Assembly (NCBI RefSeq): GCF_958450345.1
Contig: NC_088780.1
Span: 171,412,726-171,476,725 of the forward strand
Origin: Calliphora vicina
Lineage: Eukaryota; Arthropoda; Insecta; Diptera; Calliphoridae
Length of the DNA: 64,000 bases
Direction of reading: 5' to 3'
Below the pieces are notes generated by a model. The model saw only the letters and a list, made by a program, of their open reading frames with translations, was not told the origin of the DNA and ran no database searches. Position 1 is the first letter of the stretch. Every line of letters begins with the position of its first letter. Of the stretch, positions 1-13,300 are shown piece after piece. The translations under genes and the position numbers were made by a program.

Positions 1-782
1 TCAGAAAATTGGGTATAATTTGAATTGCCCTTATCCACAAATAAAAAAATTGGGTAAGACTGTCAGTGCCCAGAATATCAACGATTCATTTAAAATCGTA
101 AAGGCACTAAAAAGTAGCAAATGATACCCTACAAAGTATTAGGATTATTTAATATTAAAATTTTTTTTAATTTTTAAAGTTTTAATTATAATTTAATATA
201 ATTGTATGAATTTAAGAGAAATATGAATTTTGTGATGTTCTTTAATTTTCATCAATATTTTTTTTTAACGAATTGAGGTTTTGTTAACTTTTTTGTTGAA
301 ATACATATTTTTTGATCCAATTAATAAAATGACTTTTAATTTGTTATATAATCACCTATTATTGCCTGTATAATTTCATAATATTTAAAAAAAATATGTT
401 GTACGATTTTGAGTGACAATTACTGTATGTATATAAAATGTATAGTAATTCATAAAATGAGAACAGCCGGGACGATTTCTGTAAAATTGTTTGTCAGTTG
501 TTCGTATTTTGGAGGTGAAGGTTTTTCCGGAAGAAAATTTTGGAAAATCCCTCCGGAAAAGTCGGAAAATTGAAAAAATCAAAAATCGAGTTTTTGTATG
601 AAATTCTGAAAGAGCATGTTGAGTAGATCAGTTTTGTAGAATAAACTTAAAGTCCAGCTGGTCTGAATTTTTTTACAGTGAGTCAAAGTTTTCATTTTTT
701 GGTCGAGGGAGCATGATACTAAATGAAAAAAAAATTATAAGTTAATGTCTGAGAGAATTTTCATTTTCAAATATCAGCTATA
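1..782. other. AT-rich sequence, no gene seen
   Basis: This stretch is AT-rich without a convincing coding frame, exon or repeat boundary. The minus-strand frame at 385-582 is short and low-complexity. It probably belongs to the intron upstream of the exon at 10114. Confidence 0.5.
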
Positions 783-3700
783 TCTTCTTCTATATAAATA
801 AAAATCAAATGTCGTTCGTTGGTAATTGCATCAGTTGAGAATCAGTTGTTGGTCAAAGTCCAAAGTTTTTACGAAATGAAAAATTGACCACACCCACTTT
901 ACGCTAATTTGTTTTTAAATGTTCGCAATAGTCCACAAAAGTATTTTACGATCTGTGATCACTCATATTTCTAAACAAAAATCGATTTTTTATATAAAAA
1001 TTCAAAATATCTAAATTCGCTAATAACTTGGTCAATAATTTTTTATAAAAAAAACTCAAAATATCTAAATTTGCTAATAACTTGGTCAATAAGCGTTTAT
1101 CGAGTAAACGAGCTCGATCTGTTATCACTCATATTTCTGACCAAAAATCGATTTTTTATATAAAAACTCAAAATATCTAAATTCGCTAATAACTTGCCCA
1201 ATAAGCGTTTAATCAAGAAAACGAGCTCGATCTGTTATCACTGATATATTTCTGACCAAAAATAGATTTTTTTTAAAAAAAACTCAAAATATCTAAATTC
1301 GCTAATAACTTGGTCAATAAGCGTTTAATCGAGAAAACGAGCTCGATCTGTTATCACTCATATTTCTGACCAAAAATCGATTTTTTATAAAAAAAAAACT
1401 CAAAATATCTAAATTCGCTAATAACTTGGTCAATAAGCGTTTAATCGAGTAAACGAGCTCGATCTGTTATCACTCATATTTCTGACCAAAAATCGATTTT
1501 TTATAAAAAAACTCAAAATATCTAAATTCGCTAATAACATGGTAAATAAGCGTTTAATCAAGAAAACAAGCTCGATCTGTGATCACTCATATTTCTGACC
1601 AAAAATCGATTTTTTATATAAAAACTCAAAATATCTAAATTCGCTAATAACTTGGTCAATAAGCGTTTAATCGAGAAAACGAGCTCGATCTGTGATCACT
1701 CATATTGCTGACCAAAAATCGATTTTTTATATAAAAACTCAAAATATCTAAATTCGCTAATAGCTTGGTCAATAAGCGTTTAATCGAGAAAACGAGCTCG
1801 ATCTGTTATCACTCATATTTCTGACCAAAAATCGATTTTTTATAAAAAAAAAACTCAAAATATCTAAATTCGCTAATAACTTTGTCAATAAGCGTTTAAT
1901 CGAGTAAACGAGCTCGATCTGTGATCACTCATATTTCTGACCAAAAATCGATTTTGTATATAAAAACTCACAATATCTAAATTCGCTAATAACTTGGTCA
2001 ATAAGCGTTTAATCGAGAAAACGAGCTCGATCTGTTATCACTCATATTTCTGACCAAAAATCGATTTTTTATAAAAAAACTCAAAATATCTAAATTCGCT
2101 AATAACATGGTAAATAAGCGTTTAATCAAGAAAACAAGCTCGATCTGTGATCACTCATATTTCTGACCAAAAATCGATTTTTTTATAAAAAAACTCAAAA
2201 TATCTAAATTCGCTAATAACTTGGTAAATAAGCGTTTAATCAAGAAAACAAGCTCGATCTGTGATCACTCATATTTCTGACCAAAAATCGTTTTTTATAT
2301 AAAAACTCAAAATATCTAAATTTGCTAATAACTTGGTCAATAAGCGTTTAATCGAGAAAACGAGCTCGATCTGTTATCACTCATATTTCTGACCAAAAAT
2401 CGATTTTTTATATAAAAACTCAAAATATCTGAATTCGCTAATAACTTGGTAAATAAGCGTTTAATCAAGAAAACAAGCTCGATCTGTGATCACTCATATT
2501 TCTGACCAAAAATCGATTTTTTATATAAAAACTCAAAATATCTGAATTCGCTAATAACTTGGTCAATAAGCGTTTAATCAAGAAAACAAGCTCGATCTGT
2601 GATCACTCATATTTCTGACCAAAAATCGATTTTTTATATAAAAACTCACAATATCTAAATTCGCTAATAACTTGGTCAATAAGCGTTTAATCAAGAAAAC
2701 AAGCTCGATCTGTGATCACTCATATTTCTGACCAAAAATCGATTTTTTATAAAAAAACTCAAAATATCTAAATTCGCTAATAACTTGGTAAATAAGCGTT
2801 TAATCAAGAAAACAAGCTCGATCTGTGATCACTCATATTTCTGACCAAAAATCGATTTTTTATATAAAAACTCAAAATATCTAAATTTGCTAATAACTTG
2901 GTCAATAAGCGTTTAATCGAGAAAACGAGCTCGATCTGTTATCACTCATATTTCTGACCAAAAATCGATTTTTTATATAAAAACTCAACATATCTAAATT
3001 CCCTAATAACTTGCCCAATAAGCGTTTCATTAAGAAAACATGCTCGATCTGTGATCACTCATATTTCTGACCAAAAATCGATTTTTTATATAAAAACTCA
3101 AAATATCTGAATTCGCTAATAACTTGGCCAATAAGCGTTTAATCAAGAAAACAAGCTCGATCTGTGATCACTCATATTTCTGACCAAAAATCGATTTTTT
3201 AAAAAAAAAACTCAAAATATCTAAATTCGCTAATAATATGGTAAATAAGCGTTTAATCAAGAAAACAAGCTCGATCTGTGATCACTCATATTTCTGACCA
3301 AAAATCGATTTTTTTATAAAAAAACTCAAAATATCTAAAGTCGCTAATAACTTGGTAAATAAGCGTTTAATCAAGAAAACAAGCTCGATCTGTGATCACT
3401 CATATTTCTGACCAAAAATCGATTTTTTATATAAAAACTCAACATATCTAAATTCTCTAATAACTTGCCCAATAAGCGTTTCATTAAGAAAACATGCTCG
3501 ATCTGTGATCACTCATATTTCTGACCAAAAATCGATTTTTTATATAAAAACTCAAAATATCTGAATTCGCTAATAACTTGGCCAATAAGCGTTTAATCAA
3601 GAAAACAAGCTCGATCTGTGATCACTCATATTTCTGACCAAAAATCGATTTTTTATATAAAAACTCAAATATCTAAATTCGCTAATAACTTGGTAAATAA

Positions 3701-6700
3701 GCGTTTAATCAAGAAAACAAGCTCGATCTGTGATCACTCATATTTCTGACCAAAAATAGATTTTTTATATAAAAACTCAAAATATCTAAATTCGCTAATA
3801 ACTTGGTCAATAAGCGTTTAATCGAGAAAACGAGCTCGATCTGTTATCACTCATATTTCTGACCAAAAATCGATTTTTTTATAAAAAAACTCAAAATATC
3901 TAAATTCGCTAATAACTTGCCCAATAAGCGTTTAATCAAGAAAACAAGCTCGATCTGTGATCACTCATATTTCTGACCAAAAATCGATTTTTTATAAAAA
4001 AACTCAAAATATCTAAATTCGCTAATAACTTGGCCAATAAGCGTTTCATTAAGAAAACATGCTCGATCTGTGATCACTCATATTTCTGACCAAAAATCGA
4101 TTTTTTATATAAAAACTCAAAATATCTAAATTCGCTAATAACTTGGTAAATAAGCGTTTAATCAAGAAAACAAGCTCGATCTGTGATCACTCATATTTCT
4201 GACCAAAAACCGATTTTTTATAAAAAAAACTCAAAATATCTAAATTCGCTAATAACTTGGTAAATAAGCGTTTAATCAAGAAAACAAGCTCGATCTGTGA
4301 TCACTCATATTTCTGACCAAAAATCGATTTTTTATAAAAAAACGCAAAATATCTAAATTCGCTAATAACTTGCCCAATAAGCGTTTAATCAAGAAAACAA
4401 GCTCGATCTGTGATCACTCATATTTCTGACCAAAAATCGATTTTTTATAAAAAAACTCAAAATATCTAAATTCGCTAATAACTTGGCCAATAAGCGTTTC
4501 ATTAAGAAAACATGCTCGATCTGTGATCACTCATATTTCTGACCAAAAATCGATTTTTTATATAAAAACTCAAAATATCTAAATTCGCTAATAACTTGGT
4601 AAATAAGCGTTTAATCAAGAAAACAAGCTCGATCTGTGATCACTCATATTTCTGACCAAAAACCGATTTTTTATAAAAAAAACTCAAAATATCTAAATTC
4701 GCTAATAACTTGGTAAATAAGCGTTTAATCAAGAAAACGAGCTCGATCTGTGATCACTCATATTTCTGACCAAAAACCGATTTTTTATAAAAAAAACTCA
4801 AAATATCTAAATTCGCTAATAACTTGGTAAATAAGCGTTTAATCAAGAAAACAAGCTCGATCTGTGATCACTCATATTTCTGACCAAAAATCGATTTTTT
4901 TATATAAAAACTCAAAATATCTAAATTCGCTAATAACTTGCCCAATAAGCGTTTAATCAAGAAAACAAGCTCGATCTGTGATCACTCATATTTTTGACCA
5001 AAAATCGATTTTTTTATATAAAAACTCAAAATATCTAAATTCGCTAATAACTTGCCCAATAAGCGTTTAATTAAGAAAACAAGCTCGATCTGTGATCACT
5101 CATATTTCTGACCAAAAATCGATTTTTTATATAAAAACTCAAAATATCTAAATTCGCTAATAACTTGCCCAATAAGCGTTTAATCAAGAAAACAAGCTCG
5201 ATCTGTGATCACTCATATTTCTGACCAAAAATCGATTTTTTTATATAAAAACTCAAAATATCTAAATTCGCTAATAACTTGGTCAATAAGCGTTTAATCG
5301 AGAAAACGAGCTCGATCTGTGATCACTCATATTTCTGACCAAAAACCGATTTTTTATAAAAAAAACTCAAAATATCTAAATTCGCTAATAACTTGGCCAA
5401 TAAGCGTTTAATCAAGAAAACAAGCTCGATCTGTGATCACTCATATTTCTGACCAAAAATCGATTTTTTATAAAAAAACTCAACATATCTAAATTCGCTA
5501 ATAACTTGCCCAATAAGCGTTTCATTAAGAAAACATGCTCGATCTGTGATCACTCATATTTCTGACCAAAAATCGATTTTTTATAAAAAAACTCAACATA
5601 TCTAAATTCGCTAATAACTTGCCCAATAAGCGTTTAATTAAGAAAACAAGCTCGATCTGTGATCACTCATATTTCTGACCAAAAATCGATTTTTTATAAA
5701 AAAACTCAACATATCTAAATTCGCTAATAACTTGCCCAATAAGCGTTTCATTAAGAAAACATGCTCGATCTGTGATCACTCATATTTCTGACCAAAAATC
5801 GATTTTTTATATAAAAACTCAAAATATCTAAATTCGCTAATAACTTGGTCAATAAGCATTTAATCGAGAAAACGAGCTCGATCTGTGATCACTCATATTT
5901 CTGACCAAAAACCGATTTTTTATAAAAAAAACTCAAAATATCTAAATTCGCTAATAACTTGGTAAATAAGCGTTTAATCAAGAAAACAAGCTCGATCTGT
6001 GATCACTCATATTTCTGACCAAAAATCGATTTTTTTATATAAAAACTCAAAATATCTAAATTCGCTAATAACTTGCCCAATAAGCGTTTAATTAAGAAAA
6101 CAAGCTCGATCTGTGATCACTCATATTTCTGACCAAAAATCGATTTTTTATATAAAAACTCAAAATATCTAAATTTGCTAATAACTTGGTCAATAAGCGT
6201 TTAATCGAGAAAACGAGCTCGATCTGTGATCACTCATATTTCTGACCAAAAATCGATTTTTTATATAAAAACTCAAAATATCTAAATTCGCTAATAACTT
6301 GGTAAATAAGCGTTTAATCAAGAAAACAAGCTCGATCTGTGATCACTCATATTTCTGACCAAAAATCGATTTTTTTATATAAAAACTCAAAATATCTAAA
6401 TTCGCTAATAACTTGGTAAATAAGCGTTTAATCAAGAAAACAAGCTCGATCTGTGATCACTCATATTTCTGACCAAAAATCGATTTTTTATAAAAAAACT
6501 CAACATATCTAAATTCGCTAATAACTTGCCCAATAAGCTTTTAATTAAGAAAACATGCTCGATCTGTGATCACTCATATTTCTGACCAAAAATCGATTTT
6601 TTATATAAAAACTCAAAATATCTAATCAAGAAAACGAGCTCGAAATGTGATCACTTATATTTCTGAGCAAAAATCGATTTTTTATATAAAAACTTAAAAT

Positions 6701-7947
6701 ATCTAAATTTGCTAATAACTTGGCCATTAAGCGTTTAATCGAGAAAACGAGCTCGATCTGTTATCACTCATATTTCTGACCAAAAATTGATTTTTTATAA
6801 AAAAACTCAAAATATCTAAATTCGCTAATAACTAGGTCAATAAGCGTTTAATCAAGAAAAGGAGCTCGATCTGTGATCACACTCATATTTCTGACCAAAA
6901 ATCGATTTTTTTATATAAAAACTCAAAATATCTAAATTTGCTAATAACTTGGTAAATAAGCGTTTAATCAAGAAAACAAGCTCGATCTGTGATCACTCAT
7001 ATTTCTGACCAAAAATCGATTTTTTATATAAAAACTCAAAATATCTAAATTCGCTAATAACTTGGTAAATAAGCGTTTAATCAAGAAAACAAGCTCGATC
7101 TGTGATCACTCATATTTCTGACCAAAAATCGATTTTTTATAAAAAAACTCAACATATCTAAATTCGCTAATAACTTGCCCAATAAGCTTTTAATTAAGAA
7201 AACATGCTCGATCTGTGATCACTCATATTTCTGACCAAAAATCGATTTTTTATATAAAAACTCAAAATATCTAATCAAGAAAACGAGCTCGAAATGTGAT
7301 CACTTATATTTCTGAGCAAAAATCGATTTTTTATATAAAAACTTAAAATATCTAAATTTGCTAATAACTTGGCCATTAAGCGTTTAATCAAGGAAAGGAG
7401 CTCGATCTGTGATCACTCATATTTCTGACCAAAAATCGATTTTTTATATAAAAACTCACAATATCTAAATTCGCTAATAACTTGGTCAATAAGCGTTTAA
7501 TCGAGTAAACGAGCTCGATCTGTGATCACTCATATTTCTGACCAAAAATCGATTTTTTATATAGAAACTCAAAATATCTAAATTCGTTAATAACTTGGCC
7601 AATAAGCGTTTAATCAAGAAAAGGAGCTTGATCCGTGATCACTAATATTTCTGACCAAAAATCAATTTTTTTATATAAAAACTCAAAATATCTAAATTCG
7701 CTAATAACTATTGACCTAGCTATATAAGCGTTTAATCAAGAAAAGGAGCTCGATCTGTGATCACACATATTTCTGACCAAAAACCGATTTTTTATATAAA
7801 AACTCAAAATATGTACATTGATTTACATGTAGTCTGTTGTTGCAAGTCTTAGGTTTTTGACAACAGACTTATGTTCTTTGTCTCTCAGTAACGCTTCTAT
7901 GTATAATTTATTTTATGATACAGGACAACGTCTGTCGGGTCAGCTAA
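783..7947 (+). mobile_element. Helitron-like (DINE/HINE type) element containing a satellite array
   Basis: The left end reads TCTTCTTCTATATAAATAAA, then AAATC. The right end reads GGACAACGTCTGTCGGGTCA, then GCTAA followed by T. From memory, ends of the form tctatataaataaaaa and acaacgtctgtcgggtcagcta are common for non-autonomous Helitrons of insects. CTAA next to T agrees with a CTRR-T terminus. About 165 bp of unique left sequence and 130 bp of unique right sequence flank a 6.9-kb tandem array. A small hairpin (gtctgttgt / acaacagac) lies at 7833-7868. No Rep or helicase coding sequence is seen. Confidence 0.5.
949..7812 (+). repeat. 113-bp tandem repeat array, about 60 copies
   Basis: The unit is about 113 bp, measured from successive GCTCGATCTG sites (for example 2816 and 2929). 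It includes GATCTGTGATCACTCATATT, TCTGACCAAAAATCGATTTT, CTCAAAATATCTAAATTCGC and TAATAACTTGGTCAATAAGC. Copies differ at a few recurring positions: tcgagaaaacgagc or tcaagaaaacaagc, ggtc/ggta/gccc/ggcc, and T-run length. Variants recur in blocks, for example at about 452 bp (3919 and 4371) and 649 bp (6531 and 7180). Each unit carries the perfect 14-bp palindrome AAAAATCGATTTTT. The edges are diverged, and a shortened unit occurs near 6625 and again near 7275. Confidence 0.97.
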
Positions 7948-9180
7948 TTTATATAAAATTCTGAATAAAATCAAAACAACTTGCTAACACTTGTCTCGTA
8001 CACTCAAAATATTATGTAGGTAAATTCAACAGAAAATTTATTAATAATAACTATAAATGTATTCAAAAAACGGTCCGCTTTCATTTCATTGATTCAAAGG
8101 ATTTTTTCATTTATTTTTTAATGTTGTTTCTATAAGTAACAAGTTACGTAAAAATAACTGATTTTTCTTTAGTTTTAGTGACAGCAAACGAAAAGCTTAT
8201 ATGTACTGAAAAACTATTTTTGTTTTTAGAATGAAATGAAAATAAATGACTGTAAATATTAATTGTACAGAAAAACATTTTTTCTTGTAGTTTTATTTTT
8301 AAAAAGTTAGAAAATAATTTCTTTACAAAAATAACTACATTTTCATTAATTTTTAACATTACGGAAAACTTTTTGAATAAACTACTATGAGTTACTGTAA
8401 AATATTTTTGAGTGTACCTATAAAAAGTTACATACATTAAAAGGTGGAAAATTAAAAAATAGGCTTTCTTGCATATTTCTTTATAAATTAGAACTTTGAT
8501 TTAGATTTTTCCTATACGTATGCATGCTTTTTTTCTGAGTTTTTTTTATGCTTATTTTTTGAGCTCATTTAAACTTGCCCTGATAAAATCGTTTGAGATT
8601 TAATAATTACAAATTAACAAGTATGTATGTACATATATTGAATTTTTAATATACAAATCCATTTCAAACAGATTACAATTTCAAAATTTTTAAAATCTTC
8701 AATTTTAATGGAAATTTTTTTGAAAAACTGATGAATAATAAGTATGAACTGATGTATAAATCTTTCCCTATGAATTTTGTAATATTTGGCCATATATAAA
8801 ATACTATAGAAAAATAAAATTCCAACATATTATAAAAACATTAGAGAAATACTATTGATACCTTACTGCCTACCGTTTTGTTTGAAAAAGGTATAATTCA
8901 CAAATTCCAAACAAAATTTTTTAAATTGATTGTCGAAAGTAGTTTTTTGCAATAAATATTTAATAAATTTAAATTAAACATTAAAAAAATTTTAAATTAT
9001 TATCGAAACTTGAAGAATCTTTTTAAATATTTTGAGAAATATTTAATATTTTGAGAAATATTTAATATTTTGAGAAATATTTAATATTTTAATATGTATT
9101 TTATCGACATTAATACAAAATATTAATCTCAAAAATTATTTACTTCTCATTGCACGAAAACACACTTAACTACAGGTTTA
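7948..9180. other. AT-rich intronic stretch, no gene; 19-bp triplet repeat
   Basis: No gene is seen. Frames here (for example minus strand 8144-8437) are Lys, Phe and Ser rich and look random. Three tandem copies of a 19-bp unit (TATTTTGAGAAATATTTAA) lie near 9028-9085. Confidence 0.5.
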
Positions 9181-9275
9181 TGCACGGACTCTGGAGGTAA
9201 GTTCGAACTTAAATGGAGCTCAAGTTTTAGCATTAAGGTCGATTAAGGGTCCAAATTACCTCCAGAGTCCGGGCA
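9181..9275. mobile_element. 95-bp inverted-repeat MITE with TTA target duplication
   Basis: The termini TGCACGGACTCTGGAGGTAA and TTACCTCCAGAGTCCGGGCA are inverted copies (19 of 20 bases). The element is flanked on both sides by TTA (9178-9180 and 9276-9278). A 3-bp TTA duplication is typical of PIF/Harbinger-type elements, so this is inferred to be a tiny Harbinger-derived MITE. Confidence 0.65.
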
Positions 9276-9364
9276 TTAAGCTTATTTGTTAAACTAAATT
9301 CCAAATAACTTTTATTTCCTAAGCAAAAAAATAAAACTCTTAAAATTTTACAAGTAAAATATAA

Positions 9365-9612
9365 TTGGGGTATTCACATGGTCTGCTATTAGTCATATTG
9401 TCATAATGTCCTAATATATTATAATAGTTGTTGTTGTATTTTAAACAAAAAAAAAAGTATTATTTTATGTCAAAACAATAAACATAGTTCAAATGGTGTT
9501 ATTAGTTTAGAACTTTTTTGTTTGAAACACAAGAAAAATTAGTTTAAACTATTAAAATATATTAGGACATTATGACAATACGACCAAATAGTAGACCGTG
9601 TGAATACCCCAA
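9365..9612. mobile_element. MITE family M, copy 1
   Basis: The inverted ends are about 50 bp: TTGGGGTATTCACATGGTCT then TATTGTCATAATGTCCTAAT on the left, mirrored on the right (9559-9612). The internal part contains AACAATAAACATAG, also found in the other copies at 12934, 24492 and 29020. Confidence 0.75.
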
Positions 9613-10113
9613 ATACTAAAGCAATAAATAAACATAATTATTCAAAAGTAATTTTTAGATAAAACTTGTAAACGAATTTCTTACACATCCTTAAGTGTTA
9701 AAGTAACAAATTATACTCAACTAAGAGCCTAGCTTTCGTAGATTTTGAATCCATCAATAGTTTTTTAAAACATTCAGTTAAAATATCTCGTAAACTGAAT
9801 GTCAAATTTTTGACTAATTTGTTTTCTATGTGGCAAAATTCTATAAAGCAATATATTTTACACAGGAGTCCTTTCCAAAAATTGTAATTTCTATAGTAGT
9901 GTTATCAAATTAAACTACATTTAAATTACATACATTCATAAGATTATTTTTTTTTCGGATTTTTAACAGAATTTACCACTGTCCTATTGTTGTTATTGCT
10001 ACTGTTCCAAGAGCACTACATTACGAGTTTCTCTTAATACATATTTTTTTTAAATTATTTCACAATTTATTTTTATTTGTTTTTTTTTTTTTTGCTTTTT
10101 CTGTGTTCTTTAG
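9613..10113. other. AT-rich intron tail with pyrimidine tract
   Basis: No coding or repeat feature is seen apart from the long T-rich tract (10021-10110) ending in the acceptor at 10113. Confidence 0.5.
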
Positions 10114-10309
10114 ATTTATTGGTCCCTTTTTAGAGACAGTGAATCGATGGGAACGCAACTTAGCACTTATATCGGAAATCATTGATGAGTGGCTGGTAGT
10201 ACAACGCAAATGGCTGTATTTGGAGGGCATTTTTATAGGTGGTGATATACGTTCTCAATTGCCTGAAGAAGCAAAAAAATTCGATGACATTGACAAGGCG
10301 TATCGTAGG
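10114..10309 (+). CDS. DNAH10: Dynein exon a: linker (DHC_N2) start
   Basis: This exon encodes the first visible part of the linker, the lever that swings against the AAA ring. It reads FIGPFLETVNRWERNL and later RKWLYLEGIFIGGDIRSQLP, a very conserved dynein run. The acceptor is a long T tract ending in ttctttag at 10113. The exon opens with the third base of a split codon, so an upstream exon must exist, but none is recognisable in 1-10113. The donor gtaagc follows AGG (Arg) in phase 0. Confidence 0.93.
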
Positions 10310-13300
10310 GTAAGCAAACACACAACTTCATATTTCAAAAGTTTATTTTAAAGAATACATTTTCCGAAAGCACTTATAATGTAGAATGTATGTACATATG
10401 AGACAGTCAATACGTAAATGTAAATTAATAAGAACCTCAAATAAATACCGATTATGATTATCAATATCTAGTTATAGTTAGTTTTATAGGATTTCTATCA
10501 TATACACAATGCTATTTTTCTGTGGTTGCATTTATCTTCCTGCATAATATACATGTGTATGTAGTTAAATAATATTTTATTCTGTTTCGTCAGTCAGTAC
10601 ATCTTTCTCTCTGATTCAATTGTAATCTAATTATACTGTCACATGAGACATTTTATAATTTGCAAGTTTATTTAAAATGTTTACTTTATAGTGTTGGTAT
10701 TTATTATTTTACAAGTTTTTGCAAATACGCACCAACTACTTTCAATATGTTGTAATTAGGGATGCTAATCGGGACTGATTTTTGATAATCCCGGGGATCC
10801 GGATTTGGTAAAGAATCCCGAAATCCTGACCCGGGTTTTCGGGATTGTCAGGAAATCTAAAATCCCGAACATTATAAGAAAGAAACGTACATAATTATGT
10901 CTTTACAATTGAAAGTAAATTTTTTATTTAGCAATGAATTTTTATTAGACACTAAAAAGCATACTATTGCATCCATTCAAGAAAAACATCTTTCACATTG
11001 GCAAAACCGTTTGCAAGTATTTTCCTCTTGTTCCTTCAGAAATAAAGTGATATATTTCTTTTGCAATTCTATATTATAACTTGGTTTCGTAATTGTTATT
11101 TGGGTTTTTTACATTTATTAATAATATCTTTTAGCCTTTGAGCAATCGAAATATTTTCATTTCGTTCGAGCTCCTCATCTGAGATAAAATCACTTTCGTT
11201 TGAAGAGGATTTAAATTAAGTTTTGTTAGATAACTTACAAAAAAAGGCGAAGATTTGATTTTTTCATAATATGTTGTTCTCAGATTATGATAAGCCTTAA
11301 GCCGAGAGCACCATAATATGATAAGTCCTTCATCATATAAATGGTTGTCACAAACATATATATGTTTACTGTAACCATATATATGGTTGAGACAATCATG
11401 TGAATCGTAAGTTAACCATATTATGGTTACCACAATCATGTAAATGGTTACTGTGACTATAATATAGTTAAAAAACTTGTAACAATATTGAAATGGTTAC
11501 AGTAACCATGGCCAACTATATTTTTTCTCTGCGTGTAGTGACTTATTGTACCCCAGACAATGCTAGTTACTATAGACATTTAGGACCATATCGTTACCTT
11601 AATATAAAAAGGCCCTAACTCGTGTTTTTTAAGTCGAGATTTTTTGGCACAATATGATACATGAGCGGACTATTTATCGAAATAATCGAAAATCTGGGCT
11701 TACAAAAAACACGAGTTAGGGCCTTTCTATATTATGGTAACGATCTGTAGACATTGGAACCGGAGACTCACTAGTACATTTTAATAATTCTAGTCAGCTT
11801 TATTACTTATTTGGTATAATTAATAATGATAAATAATCATAGTTTAGAAGAAGAGCGTTGGCGACTTATAAGGCCTTTTATTGGAAATCTTATATTACTT
11901 ATTTTTATTTTAGCGGACTTAGCACATTTTTTATAAATTTTATATAAAATTGCTCTCTAATAAGTAATTTCAAAATTATCAAATATCTCCTCAAAAATGT
12001 ATAATTTATATTTTGTGAATAAATCAATAATTAAAACAAGTTTCTCGCTATTACACTAATGTAACGATATGGTATAGTAAAGTAGGTTAAAAAAACGGTC
12101 GATGTTTTCTCCAAAATATTTTTCAGATAGATCCCTTTTCTAAAAATGTTGTATTGTTTCTAGTGTTTATTAAAAAAAGTACGTAAAAGGTAAAAAGTAT
12201 TCAGAAGATTACTATGTAATCACTCTGTATTGCTAAATGTTCATGAAAACTTAGCGTATCTTCGCTTTAAGCTGTGTTAGACCCCAACCATGATTAATAT
12301 TTTGATAAGTTAACATTAATAGTGTATTAATTTAGTTTATGTCTCCTCACAAATGTTTATTAAGTTAACCTCATGTTGAAGGAAACGTTTTGCATTCAAC
12401 TGCTTTTTTTCTATTATTTGGTGCGAGCAACCATACAATAAAACCCCAAATAGCACAGTAACTTACTAAATGATTATATGGAGACAATCTAGTCTAAATG
12501 ATTTAAGAGCATCTTAACCTAAAACTAAAAATTGTTTCGTTTTGGGAAATTTCGTATTTCAAAATGATTGAAATTTTTAAAATTGTCAATATTTACATTA
12601 TATGGATTGAGTCATAGTATTCTGAACTAGTTTTATTCAAATACTATAATATCCCGATATCTTAAAAGTTTAAATAGCATGTACGGCAAACTACTAAATT
12701 AGAGAAATCTGACTATTTTGAGATTTTATTCTGTTACACATCATTAATAAAATCTTAAAGACCTTGAATATTAATATTAAAATTATTTGATTAAAACAAA
12801 TTTTAAAAATTTTCTTTATTTGGCTGCAGATTCATAACATAAGATTTATGAATCGTAGGAAGCTGAAAACAAACTTGCATTACACAAGTTTCCAAAACGA
12901 GTAAAATTTATATTAGCTTTTTTCTTTATACATTCTTATCATGTCATATTGTCATTATGACCTAATATTTTACGACTTGGTGTCTCGACTTAACCGACTC
13001 TGCTGGTTGGATACGATAACACAATAAACATAGCATTAGGATATTTTTAGCTTGAAAGGCAATAACAACATTTTCAAATCATTGTGAAATATTAGAACAT
13101 TATGACAATATGAAATGATAGGAGACCTTGTGAATTGACCAATCGATTGTTGAAAGTGTTTTTGGAAAGACAATTCGGTATGGTACTGTTAGACTTTGAG
13201 TTAACTTAAAACTAACTCATCATCAATCAGATCTTGCTAATCTAACCACAAGTTAGATCATTATGTTTTAGCTTGTTCATTGCTTTTTACCCTCTATTTG

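Noticed and set aside
946..1128. 60-codon minus-strand frame over the tandem repeat
   Set aside because: It is produced by the repeat units themselves (the same peptide words occur twice); there is no gene logic.
949..7812. CRISPR array
   Set aside because: Units are 113 bp and contiguous, with no unique spacers, and the window is plainly eukaryotic; it is a tandem repeat.
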